From: Trileptium ribeirensis
Taxonomy: Eukaryota; Nematoda; Enoplea; Enoplida; Thoracostomopsidae
Assembly: GCA_030248225.1 (NCBI GenBank)
Contig: JASANE010028453.1
Span: forward strand, 16,867 to 80,866
Direction of reading: 5' to 3'
DNA length: 64,000 nt
The translations under genes were made by a program, and so were the position numbers. Positions within the stretch are counted from its first letter, which is position 1, and the number at the start of each line of letters is the position of its first letter. Below the pieces are notes generated by a model, which worked only from the letters and a program-made list of their open reading frames with translations, made no database searches and was not told the origin of the DNA. Below, in pieces: positions 12,703 through 23,390 of this stretch.

Positions 12703-13588
12703 CTTTAAGTTTAGTTGCGCAATTGAGGGTGTACAAATGACATGCTATATATGATTACAGAACCATATATATACATCTATACAGAACTATATATTAACTA
12801 GCTTTGAATGCTTTCTAAATAAAGGTTCTGTACTATTAAATTTTTAAATTTAGAATCTCAGTAAAGATATATATGTAATTTTTTTTAACTAATTTCCAAC
12901 AGATGAATCATTTGCACGATGTCTCTGCTAGCATTAATTGTGGAGCTCTAGTATAGAAGTTAAAGTGGATAGCCATCTATATCTGCAAAGGATTATCGAT
13001 AAATTTTTGGCTCCGAAAATTTTATATGCACGAACTCAGGTACAATTTTAATGGCATTTGTTGCGCATCTGATGTATATCATAAACTGTAGTAATACAGA
13101 TGCACACAAGTATATAAAACGATATATTTTCGCAAACACATGTTTAACTATACAATACTACCGGTACTTAAATTCTCCATCCCAAATTTGAAGTCATACC
13201 AGTCACAGAAAGCTCTCATAACGGAGAAGCCAGGTAAATCAGGGGTTGTGCATATCGCCGACACCTATTTCTATGATAGCGCATACGCTTAATGCTTGCA
13301 AACTCAAGCGTTTACGGTTCAACTTAACCCAGGATAACTTGAAATCCAAAATGATACTACTAATAACGCTGCTGTAAAAATGTTTCATTCTATTTCAGAT
13401 ACTAATACTGTAAAAACCAAATCCCTACTAAAAGCTTAACGAATATTTTGAAACGTCGAAACTATAACGCTAAAACATCGAATCAGGAGCAGCGCAAACA
13501 ACAATTGGCTGCAACTACAATCACAAAAATCAGTGTATATAATGCGCAATTCCGAGAGAACATCGAAAATTAATGTAATTTCACTTAC
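12703..13588. other. intronic stretch, nothing recognised
   Basis: AT-rich intron between the exons at 13686-13589 and 12174-11625. I see no repeat copy and no convincing open frame. Confidence 0.4.
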
Positions 13589-13686
13589 ACCGCTGCTATC
13601 CCAATTGTTCATACCGGCTTGCTGCATATTGCCACCATACTGAGTTTGCTGTCCGTACGACTGCTGTTGTTGCTGTGGCGGGTTTC
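13589..13686 (-). CDS. TNRC6: TNRC6/GW182-like protein, short exon
   Basis: The acceptor TTTTTATTAG precedes 13686 and the donor is a perfect GTAAGT starting at 13588. The exon contributes NPPQQQQQSYGQQ, NMQQAGMNNWDSSG and a single tryptophan in an NNWD context. It enters in phase 1: its first two bases, GA, complete a glycine codon with the last G of the preceding exon. It leaves in phase 0, exactly matching the CAA start of the exon at 12174. At 98 bp it would be missed without the phase logic, but both sites and the composition agree. Confidence 0.82.
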
Positions 13687-15351
13687 CTAATAAAAACATT
13701 TCTAGTTCAATAAAATACACAACGGACTGAAGAGTGGTTAATAACATCTTCCTAAGGCAAAAATTATCGAACGATCATGTATTGAAACTCCAGTTCCGAA
13801 ACCTAAGGCGTTAACATTACTATAAGATACAAACTGACTATATGTATCAACTACTATAATTGTGCACGTTATACATATTTTTGAAATAGATGAGCCAGAG
13901 ACTCGAAAATGTTAAATCAGCTCAGGCCAAAACAAAAACATTTTTAAGAAAAGGCCATGGTCAGCTTCTCCGCAAAAGAGAAAAGGGCTACCAGAGTTTT
14001 CGATCTCCACATAATTTCGGCGACTCAAATAAGTCCAGGAAATCCTAATACCCCACGAAATCCGCTTAAGTCAATAATTTTGGAGTGAAACTAAAAATTT
14101 CCAGTAGCAACTGTTGTCAAGGTACCCACCAAAATTGTACCTTAGCATCTTCACATGTGGGAGTCATGGAGTGGTGGCGAGTGCTCCAGTCATTTCTGGT
14201 TTCATTAGACAAAATATTGGTGTCCCCCGTTCGTGCGCCATGGCAAAACTTGTGGTTCTCCACATTCAAAAGCTTCTGCAAATTTTTTGCTGCCGTTCAG
14301 TAGAAACAACCCTGTTGACATAAATACATTTTTTTCAAAAATCTTGATCTGCATCTAGAATTCGCCTATTAAAACTAAAAATGGCCTTAAGCCTCAAGTC
14401 TTTGCAACATTTTGAAAGCGATTTACAACTATTTTTGATCATGCAAATTAAAGTCTTTAATTTCGAAACCCCAGGTTGCATCGAGGATAACCAACGAAAT
14501 TTTCGCGAATAGAGGTTCCAGCTCTCCAAGTCGGAACTGTAGAAACCAACAGTGCTGGAGGATGCTTGAATGTAATGAAACTCCCAAGAGCGTCAAAAAG
14601 TTCAAATCTTCGTAAATTAACGAATGACTGCAGTTTTAACCCCGTTTGTACCGAAGAAATTCCAGATCCATAAGAAAAATCCGATTAAGTATTTTGACAA
14701 CCCCACACAGAACAATTAGTGTATTTTCAGTAGAGCAGGAAAGTACCTGACTGCAATACGTAGTGGAAACCGAAACTTACACGGAGGCTCTTCCCCCTGT
14801 TTAGAAAAATCAGATTAAAATTAGTTCGCCTGTTCGTATTAAAACTGAGCAAAATATTGTACAGCGTGCTGAACAAAAGTTATATAACATGTAATAAGAT
14901 AACGATCAGTCGAGCAGGAAATCACCTGACTGCGTGAACTAGTGGAAACCAAAATTCCACGGAGGCTCCTCCCCATTTTAGAGAAGCCAGAATAAAATTA
15001 ATTCGCCTGTTCATACTAAAAACTGAGTAAAATATTGTACACCATGCTGAACAAAAGTGACAAAACATGTAATAAATAACGACAAGATGATGAAATGTTA
15101 TTATTAGACCGCCATGACAGCTGGAAAACAGTTACAACACTCCTGATTACCAAAATTTACCACAGGTATTGGTTCCCCTAGCTTGAAACTGGGCCCCCGG
15201 GTTAATGCCAGCCAGATTCAATTACAACCATGTGGAGAGGCAAGTCAAAGTCCTTTCTCATTTGTGATCGTTCACATGCGTGGAAGTAGCTATGAGCCTA
15301 TTATAATGATAAGCAGCTGTAAATTTTTAACTTGTTTGTTAGATAACTAAC
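13687..15351. other. intron with a 179-bp tandem duplication
   Basis: Apart from the duplication at about 14733-15090, annotated separately, I see no coding signal. The frames at 14085-14323 and 14335-14529 are short and featureless. Confidence 0.4.
14733..15090. repeat. two-unit tandem duplication, 179-bp period
   Basis: Unit 1 starts GAGCAGGAAAGTACCTGACT at 14733 and unit 2 starts GAGCAGGAAATCACCTGACT at 14912. Both continue with ACGGAGGCTC, TTCGCCTGTTC and AAAATATTGTACA in the same order. They differ by scattered substitutions, so the duplication is not recent. Confidence 0.88.
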
Positions 15352-15646
15352 CCCATCCTGTTCCCGTACTGGGCGCAGGCGGATTACCCCACGAAGACGT
15401 CCCATCGTGCTGATGTTGTGATGTTCCTGGTGGCCCATTCCACATATTATTATTGCCGCCACTACTATCGTGATGTGGTCCACCATACTGCTGCTGCATC
15501 TGTGGTGGTTGATTCCATCCAGACGAGGGCGGTGTAGGTCCCTGTGACTGACCCCATCCAGAGTTTGTTGCAGCTGCATTATTACTCCCGCCTCCTGTAT
15601 TCCATCCACTTGCCTGTTGTTGTTGCGGTTGTTGTTGGCTATATCC
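15352..15646 (-). CDS. TNRC6: TNRC6/GW182-like protein, GW-repeat exon
   Basis: This is the densest GW block in the gene apart from exon 1: SGWNTGG, SGWGQSQ, SGWNQPP, MWNGPP, SSWGNPP and TGTGW in under 100 residues, separated by Q-, N- and G-rich linkers. GW182 proteins use such dispersed tryptophans to dock in pockets of Argonaute and of the deadenylase complexes. The acceptor ATTTTGATAG ends at 15647 and the donor GTTAGT starts at 15351. Both ends are phase 1: GA at the start completes a glycine codon with the previous exon's G, and the terminal G joins GA of the next exon. Confidence 0.88.
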
Positions 15647-17226
15647 TATCAAAATTAATACAAATTTATAAATATATAGGTATGTTTGGAATACATACGG
15701 AAAATATATCGAGTCGAGTAGAAATACGTAAGATGTTGCATACGTAAAATATACGATCGAGTAGAAATGTGTAAGATGTTGCAAGGTACTTCTATAAACT
15801 GTTAACGAGTACCTTTTTTACCAAAATTAGTAACAGTCGAAATTGTGTGCATATAAACAGCATTATGTTACGTATTGAGCAAGCGTATCTCTGTACATTA
15901 ATCGAAATTATACATACGCATATAATGTGGTATATACTATAACAAATTAAACATGATGCCTTGGCTATTCCAGCTTCCTTTTAATGCTGCGACTCTAAAC
16001 AATACAAATACAGTTAGGCAAGAGAGTAACATATAATTGCACAATTTCCTTTCCAAACACTTAATGCTCATGTCGTAACTTAAGACTTGTCCATAAACAG
16101 AAATGTTTTTCTTCAAATAATTCAATCATTGGGCTTCTTTAAGGTACGTCTAGTAATATATGCATCGAAGAATATTTTACAAATACTAATATAGGCAACA
16201 CATAATGATTTCGTCGTGAGGATAATGAGGCGCTTCAAAATAGCCTAAGTCTTGTCACCCGGGGCAATTTCGACGGATGGGGCAACATTGACTACATTAT
16301 TTAACTAACATTACTTGAGCCAATAGTAGTTTCTATAAACTATAGTTAAAGTTGTCCCAACTTATGGTAAGCGTTGCCATACGCGTATAGACCACGCGTA
16401 GTCAGTGTTGCCCCTGTAGGGCCAACATTGACCGAGGTTTTTTAGATGTATACAAGCAGCCTTTGTGCAATCGGCATGAAAATTTCAGATATTGTTGCCA
16501 AGCTACAACCATAAGGCGGTACATTCCTTCACGAGCATGTAGTATAATAGAGAACATGAAGCAACTGTAATTCTGGATTTGGTCATAGTTACCCCATGTG
16601 ACTGTATGCCGCGATGAGTTTCTGCTGCAGCTGCAGGTCACAAGAGAACAGTTCTTTTGTCTTCTACACAAAAATGTCGCCAGGTGAAAGCGCTGGAAGG
16701 TATAAATTCTACCCTCCCCCATAAGAAAGGAGTACAAAAGGTCGCCCATGAAATCGTGGAGAGACATTTGTCCCCTACGAATGCTCGAGGGACAAATTTG
16801 CCGGCACGAAACACAGGTGTACCGGTACATAATTTTGGGTTGGATAAGCTGAAGTGTGTGTTAAATTTCCGTTAAAAATCATGCACTCTTGACATATATA
16901 TGTTAGTGTCAAGCAAGGTGGAATGTGATATCATGGAGCAATGGCGTGTTTGGCGCATACATGGTTGCATGTAAACGATATACAACTTCGAAATGCCTAT
17001 ATATAAACAACTATTCAATGTAGAAACTCTAAGATACTGTTACACTAGTAGTTTGTCTTGTCGCCAAGGTGGTGAATTCTGATTGTTAAATATGTAATTT
17101 GGAGGGCTACAAAGTTATATTAATATAAATTAAGTTATGAGCATCAACTTACAAAATAAGCCGAATGTAAGCCATGTTGGTTGAAAAGTTGATGTCATTA
17201 TATATTGTATATATATTATATATATA
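15647..17226. other. intron sequence left of the Gypsy element
   Basis: It contains a 142-codon minus-strand frame (16402-16830) and a 72-codon plus-strand frame (16657-16875) with no motif I recognise. It also holds the GGGGCAACATTGAC cluster at 16258-16433, annotated separately, and a short TA-rich run just before the LTR. The rest is featureless AT-rich DNA. Confidence 0.4.
16258..16433. repeat. clustered 14-bp motif GGGGCAACATTGAC in direct and inverted copies
   Basis: GGGGCAACATTGAC at 16279-16292 faces GTCAGTGTTGCCCC at 16401-16414, its inverse with one mismatch. Diverged direct copies lie at 16261-16274 (GGGGCAATTTCGAC) and 16420-16432. This could be a 136-bp miniature element with 14-bp inverted ends, or a cluster of binding sites. 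Confidence 0.55.
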
Positions 17227-17511
17227 TATGGCAAAGCCACGCACGCCGAATTTGACATTTCAATCACATTTTATTATTGGAGATTGAAGATTTATAAAGA
17301 TGGAAAAAACATTTTAAAAGTTTCGAAATTTACAAAGGCAGTTTTTCTAACATTTTTTGAAATGTCATGGCAGCCTGCGCGTACAGTGCGCGGCTATATA
17401 TGTGTTGCCGTCGGTTCGCAGAGAGTTAGTTTTATCGTTTGGTGGTAATTATTGCATGTTTCTTCTGACGCTAGAGTCTTATTGAATCTATTTTATTTAT
17501 AATACGTTACA
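17227..17511 (+). repeat. 5' LTR of the Gypsy element
   Basis: The 285-bp repeat runs from TATGGCAAAGCC (TGTGGCAAAGCC in the 3' copy, so the terminal TG has mutated) to AATACGTTACA. A TATA-like GGCTATATATG lies at 17391-17401. The sequence after the end, TTTTGGTGACCACGATGGG, is the likely primer-binding region; I cannot assign the tRNA. The flanks are TA-rich, so a target duplication cannot be read with confidence. Confidence 0.85.
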
Positions 17512-17525
17512 TTTTGGTGACCACG

Positions 17526-18693
17526 ATGGGACTGGAACAATCCGGTTCTAATTCAACAGCAAATGCATTCTTTGCGGTTGAGCCCGAAATCTTGAAACAA
17601 CTCCACCTGTTGCGGTTGAAGCTCAATTTTTTTACAACTGCACTTGCTGCGGTTGATTTTCAAAATTTCCATACAACTGCACTTGCTGCGGTTGATTTCA
17701 AAATTTCCACACAACTGCACTTGCTGCGGTTTATTCGTACCTTTATTCGTACCATCGTCGTGGGCACCGGCTGCAGGTACACAAAAGCAGTTTCAGTATC
17801 CACCCACGACGAGGATTTCGTCTCCATCGAACAGGAGACCGACATGTCGACATACTGCAAAATATACAGGGAAAGCAGAACAGCGACGTTATAACTCGGG
17901 TAGTGCGCCAGAGACATGGAGCCGTCGTTTAAACGTTTCAAGTGATGGGGCTGTTACAACATATTCTGACAGTCTGTTCCAGGGGCGGATGACACGCAGG
18001 GCAAAAGAATACATGCGACAATTTAGATTGGCTCGAGGTTTGAGAAGTTTCAAGGAGTTGCTTCGTGTACGAGTTGTAGCAGGATCCGCCATGATGAACA
18101 CGTTGTGCCAGGCGTAGTCTACCACACCATGAAGTAGCTGGTATGTCAGTATAAGATCAGCTCGGTGCCGCCGAGTTTGCAGTGTTTGTAGTTGAAGATG
18201 TCTAAGTCGTTGCTGATAGTTCATACCTGCTGTACCTCGTACAAGCCGTGTTGCACGCCTCTGAACCCGCTCCAGTAAAACAATGTCACCAACCTGGTGA
18301 GGAGACCATGCCTGGCAGCCGTATTCTAGTTTTGGTTGATTTCAAAATTTCCACACAACTGCACTTGCTGCGGTTGATTTTCAAAATTTCCACACAACTG
18401 CACTTGTTGCGGTTGATTTCAAAACTTCCGTACAACTGCACTTGTTGCGGTTGATTTTCAAAAGTGCCACGCAACTGCACTTGTTGCGGTTGAGCTGAAT
18501 TTCCGCCACAATTGCACTTCGCTGCGGCTGATGTCACATTGAAACTGCACCTCGCTGCGGTTGATATCTCGTCACAACTGCACTTCGCTGCGGTTGATAT
18601 CACATTGCAACTGCACCTCGCTGCGGTTGCAATCACGTCGCAACTGCACTTCGCTGCGGTTGAATATCGCGGCACCGCTACGCAAGCATAACC
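17526..18693 (+). repeat. leader minisatellite encoding short amphipathic peptide repeats, split by a LINE fragment
   Basis: Block 1 (17597-17730) has units of about 39-40 bp built on CAACTGCACTTGCTGCGGTT. Block 2 (18336-18665) continues with about 38-bp units that shorten to 33 bp. An ATG at 17526, just inside the LTR, opens a frame reading MGLEQSGSNSTANAFFAVEP. In some frames the array encodes TTALAAVDFQNFH-type 13-residue repeats, and the 3' part QLHFAAVDIT-type 11-residue repeats ending at a stop in GTATQA. Whether this was a gag N-terminal extension or an untranslated leader is undecided. The CR1-like fragment 17732-18335 sits between the blocks. Confidence 0.75.
17732..18335 (-). pseudogene. 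5'-truncated CR1/Jockey-like LINE, reverse transcriptase C-terminus
   Basis: Read on the minus strand, a nearly open frame carries LEYGCQAWSP, LLERVQRRATRLV, YQQRLRHLQLQTLQTRRHRAD-type wording, LILTYQLLHG, FALRVIRPWNRLSE and ETFKRRL, in the order typical of the thumb/C-terminal region of CR1/Jockey-group non-LTR retrotransposon RTs. It stops at 17889. The 3' end shows two tandem copies of GGTACGAATAAA (17732-17753), as expected for LINEs ending in short repeats instead of poly(A). It interrupts a tandem-repeat unit of the Gypsy leader, so it inserted after the Gypsy element. Confidence 0.85.
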
Positions 18694-18868
18694 CATAACC
18701 CGTCAAAATTTCACAGGATAGAGGTCAACGACCTAGTAGCGGTGGTACTAGGCAATCATCACAAGGAGCCAAAGCAGTGCAACGCAATCAACGTGACGAT
18801 AGGCTCACTCAAAAAACCGTCGACTCCATTGACACAATCTCTCCACATTTCAACACGGTGTTCAACGT

Positions 18869-20153
18869 CAGCTGGACGTTGTGAAATACGAACTTGCCGA
18901 AAATAAGCTAGTTTTGCAGCAAGTTCTCAGAAAACGGGAACAACTCGGTAATACACAGACTACACACGCCCAACAGCGTTCCGCGGAGCAATTAGCGGAA
19001 TTCGGAGGAAAACTTATAAGTTCAATCAAGGAAGAATTTGGCCCAATGCCAATTGATGCGCCACAGCGGGGTCCAAACCTCGCCATCAAACCGTTCGCTG
19101 GAGAACGCAATGAGGACTTCCAAAACTGGTTGACCAACGAATTTGAACTCAAATTCCGTGCTAATGGCTGGCCGGACACCAACAAATCGTGTTTGTTGGG
19201 CGCCCATTTACAAGGTCATGCCCAACGTCAAACGTGCCCACATTCAACACGCTGGATCAGGCAACACGATTTGATTACGCTCGTGCAATTGCAGCACTCA
19301 CTGACGCGTTACTCACAGACGATCGAAAACGCTACCTAGCCGAGTGCTACACAAGTCGCTCGCAGAATGCTCACGAATCCATGAATCAATACGCGCAAGA
19401 GCTAACTAGATTAGCTAAGTCCGCGCTGAGTTACATGACCATAGAAGGAGAAAAAGAAACGAATCTGCGCAACCAGTTTGTAGCTGGTCTGCGCCCGGAA
19501 ATTCGTGAGGAAGTTAAAGTCATGGGACCGAAAACCACGTCAGCGGCTCTGATAGCTGCAGAAAGAGTCGAAAACAAAACCAAAGCGCAGCCCCAGGTTA
19601 TTAAAAGCCTGGAAGAAGTCGCTCAACGCCTGAACGAATTGAGCAGGTTGGTGCGGCTGCTGCCGTCGCCAGTAAAATAGCCTCAGTTGACATTGAAACG
19701 GATCAGACCACCCCACCATGGACTGTTACCCTTGGAAATCGACTGTCCCAACTGGAACAAAACCACTAAGCGCGTACGCGAGCCAAATCACCCGCATAGT
19801 CTTCCGAAGTAATTCCAAATTGGGAGCAACAGCTCGATCAACGGCTGGTAAACTTGAGCGACAGACGGCGCCACAAAATCAGAATAACCGACAACAAACT
19901 GAAAACTATCCGATATTCGAATCTCAGCGATTCACGGGGAACAATAAATCAGTTTGCCAATTGTGCCTCAAATAAAGGACACATTGCAATAAATTGTCGT
20001 GTGGCCGGTAACAAACTGAAATTTTACGATCATCACAAAATGTTTGGTCACTCCAACATCAAATGTCGAGCCCAACGCGAAAACCATGGCAAACAAAGAG
20101 GCAACATCGCTTTTGAACAACTGGCAACATCAAACTGCTATAGCTGCCATTGA
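18869..20153 (+). pseudogene. gag: Gypsy gag, frameshifted
   Basis: The capsid-type region includes IKPFAGERNEDFQNWL (about 19090-19137), NAHESMNQYAQELTRLAKSA and RNQFVAGLRPEIREEV, the usual Gag hallmarks of a retrotransposon capsid. An N-terminal stretch rich in K/E/L/Q (from about 18869) looks coiled-coil-like. Two CCHC zinc knuckles follow: CQLC with GHIAINC, and a second ending in FGHSNIKC; their cysteines now fall in different frames. Open pieces are 18881-19339, 19189-19680, 19718-19975 and 19854-20153 in changing frames, so at least three indels separate them. No programmed frameshift signal is evident; this is decay. Confidence 0.85.
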
Positions 20154-20375
20154 CGTTGTCAATAATGAGAAATTCAAAGATATGTTGCCCCCGGTGTCGA
20201 TTTGCAGCCAACATCTTTTGTTTGAACGCTGACCAATGTGCCAACGCAACCCGACTCCGACGTTGGATCGACCAAAAACCTGAACAACCACATACATCCA
20301 AACTGTATATCGTCGTCACAACGAAGAAGGTAATCCAACAATCAGCGAGTTAATTTTGGCGCAGGTTGCTTGTTG

Positions 20376-22080
20376 ATGATTACACTAGGCCAAGTAATAT
20401 TTGTCGTTGCAGTGAGAGGAGTTTCCAAACCCACTATTTTGTAGTCCTCACGGGCCTCGTCAGGTTTGGAAGTTTCCTCCTGCGGTGCCCTGCAACGCTA
20501 CGGCGGGCGATCACACAACGCTTCCGCGGGACACTACTCTATTGTTATACAAAAGAAATGTAGTGCAGTACATTAGTGACGCATTCTTGTGTCGGACGCG
20601 CACGGCTTATGTTGATGTATTCACTTATTTCTTCAACGACGAGAATCTGAAAAAAGCAATGTCACAGATGTCCCAGTAGACCAAGGTGATTGTGACCGCA
20701 TGATAAAGTTTAAACAATGCTCTGCAGGTGAACTGCAACGTTCTGCAGAATCTTTCTGGGCTACTACAAACAAAGTCAATTGGCAGTATCCAGGAGGTGG
20801 AATTCACTGTTGCCGATGGGTTACTTACTCTGCAACCAACCGTTACCTGACAAAAACGCACGTTTACAAACGACACGGTGAAGCAACAATGGATTCGCCA
20901 GCAGCTGAAGTGGAGCATTGTGACTGTATGTCTGGCTCCTGCAGTCTTAGGAACGGAAACTTTATCATGTGGAAACCAAACGAAACGGAGAAGTGCGAGT
21001 TTGTAGAGTGGCAAAGATATAAAGGACAATGGCGAGGTAACGAGTGGTTGGCCGATGACGGAAATTTAGCGTTAACATTTCGTACTGGACGGAAAACACG
21101 TGACTGCCAAGGGGTAACTGCATTAATCAGCGATCAAGGTATTGCTGCACGAATTCTTGATCAGCTTCCTCCGTTGAGTTCGTTTAGTTCGAGAACTCCG
21201 CCAAACGCCTATGGAATTATCCGAACAAAGCGAGATAATCAAGTGGGACAAGTCAGTTCGGAACAGCTGGCAGCAGAATCGCAGGCACTCGAAATACACA
21301 CCCGTAGATCTATTGCTTCGTCGTTCGATCATGCAGTTCTAGCATCATGCCAACGGATGAATGACGCACAAATGATACTGCAAACGCAGATATTGTCGAA
21401 TCCAACTCTCGCGATGCGAATATTGTTGAAGACACGTAGCCTGGTTGCAAGACCCGGCGGGTCCGCAATTGAAATTGTGCCTTGTATGGAATTGGAGGAC
21501 CGACAATTCCGAACCTTACCAAACAATCGAACATGCGATAATGGAGTCCCAGTCGAATTCACCCTAAGCAACGAAACAGCATTCGGAACCCTGGATCCGA
21601 CAACTAACGAAATTCATCAATAATTAATCCGTTCGGTAATTGTGTAGGTTCTCAAAGTATGACGGTAACGCTAAAGAACCTCACTTACAAATACAAGTCG
21701 ACCGGAAAACTCAAAAAGTTACTCCAACATTAATCCTAAGCCGGAGCCGAAATTTTCGGTTCTCTCCGACGTGATATTCCAACCAGTCTTATGTTGGACG
21801 AATTTCAATAGGCCAATTTCATAAACGAAATCGTAAAATCATTTCGTCAGCAACAACACGTCCTACAGGACTTGGGGCTTCAGCTAGACCAATCGAACCC
21901 TCATGCAGTACGTGCAACTGCTAATCATATTGTTAGCAAAAGACTGTTCGGTTTCATTTTTGGATTCGAAGTTCATTTTACTCAGATTTGGATATTTGGG
22001 TGTTGCGTGTACTTCACCGTTCACGCTAGTGTATGCATCTACGGACGGATATGTGCTATAAAACGAGTACATAACCTCGA
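20376..22080 (+). pseudogene. envelope-like glycoprotein gene between gag and pol
   Basis: An ATG at 20376 starts a signal-peptide-like stretch (MITLGQVIFVVAVRG). It is followed by fragments in shifting frames (20485-20679, then 20700-21623, the longest at 307 codons). The ectodomain is cysteine-rich (CDCMSGSCSL, EKCEFVEW, CQGVTAL, VPCMELED, CDNGVP) with sequons NAT, NET (twice) and NRT. After a broken stretch, a coiled-coil-like FRQQQHVLQDLGLQLDQ precedes a hydrophobic segment with paired cysteines (IWIFGCCVYFTV, about 21990-22050) and a basic tail (IKRV). This signal/ectodomain/stalk/TM layout fits a viral fusion glycoprotein. The cysteine and W-P wording recalls class III glycoproteins of chu-like negative-strand viruses captured by LTR elements, but that affinity is recollection, not a search result. 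Multiple frameshifts and stops make it non-functional. Confidence 0.65.
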
Positions 22081-22148
22081 TTAGCACTGATTCCCATGTC
22101 ATAGAAAATCTGATGTCTCGGCTGCGATATAGGAGGCGCAGCCCATAG

Positions 22149-23390
22149 TTCGAAATATCGGAAAGCCCCGAACCCGGTGACGCCCCACCTGTGTCAGCGG
22201 CACCTGCTCCGCAATCCAGTACAAGAAGTCACGGTTTTACGCCGTACAACTTCTGTTCCGTACAAGCCGTTGGCAGTGATGGAACTGCTAACGTGAATCT
22301 CCATGGTAAAGCTCTGCGCGCAGTAATCGACACAGGTGCGGAAATTTCGCTGACGACCAAGTCAACTCTTTCGCAAGTACGGGATAACCAAGCCAATAGC
22401 GACCTACATCCAGGCCCTAAAAAACCAATCCGCTCCGCTTCAGGTCATAATATGCTTGTTTATGGCACTTTTATTGGCAATATCACCATTGGGAACGCTG
22501 ACATCAAAGGAAAGTTCGCGGTCGTTGACAAACTGCCGTATGACATGATTATTGGCCGAGATTTGCTAGCACAATTGGAAGCATTTTCGATCGATCTTAC
22601 GGCTGGCTATCTCACCTCGAAGCATGGCACTACTAAGCTGAATTCGCTAACGCCGGCGACTGCAGACAGGTACGGTGCCTTAAAAGTAAATCTGGTTAGT
22701 ACCATCACTATTCCACCGCGAACTGAGTGCGTTACATGGGGAAGTGTTGCATCGCTTAGCGAACTACCTCTTCTCATTGAACAGGCACAAAAACTGCCAG
22801 ATTACGGCATTCAAATCGCAGCAACAGTTGCAACCTTAAACAAAGATCGAACCGTGCCTGTTCGCATTTTGAATCCTGCCCGTTCTCCAGTAACCTTGTT
22901 CGCTGGGTCGAATGTGGCCGAATGTTGGCCGCTGGCAAAGAAACAAATGGCACATGTCGAACAACAGCAGTATGATTATGTACACTCGTCTTCAAACGCT
23001 AATTCTGGATCTGGAATTGAGGCAAATACTGCATCCGACAATCCAAAGTTCAAAGCACTTGATCTTGAAAACTTTGTCTTGCAAGGCAACGACAGAGAAA
23101 TGTTGTTACGTTTGCTATTGCAGTACGAAGACATTTTTGCGGCAGGCGACTCCGATCTTGGAAGTACAAAACTTGTGACACATAAGATCGAAACAACGTG
23201 CGAGAGACCAATACGCCAATTGCCGTATCGGTCAGCTTTTTCGTTACGTCCGGTAATCGCGACAAAGTCAACGAAATGTTGGCAAATGGTGGCATATGGT
23301 GTCATAGTGCAATCAAGTCTATCGTTCTCGTCAAGAAACAAGACGGATCTTGACGGTTTTGCGTTGATTATTGCAAACTCAACGCCGTAA
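22149..23390 (+). pseudogene. pol: Gypsy pol: protease and N-terminal RT
   Basis: An open frame of more than 400 codons has no clear ATG (it is open from just after a stop at 22146-22148). The retropepsin has its catalytic triplet in AVIDTGAEISLTTK (about 22320-22360) and the flap/second-strand region MIIGRDLLAQL (about 22545-22575). It runs into the linker before RT with LLQYEDIFAAGDSDLGSTK and the HKIET..PIRQLPYR entry motif of Gypsy RTs (23180-23235). The frame ends at 23388, where an indel interrupts RT; the next pieces continue in other frames. This frame is much better preserved than gag or env. Confidence 0.88.

Noticed and set aside
16402..16830. A 142-codon minus-strand frame as a gene
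   Set aside because: Composition and lack of motifs give no support; possibly a remnant of an unknown element, left unassigned.
17889..18224. A 111-codon minus-strand ORF as an independent host gene
   Set aside because: Its motifs (ERVQRRATRLV, RPWNRL, FKRRL) and the repeat-like 3' end show it is the end of a CR1/Jockey-like RT.
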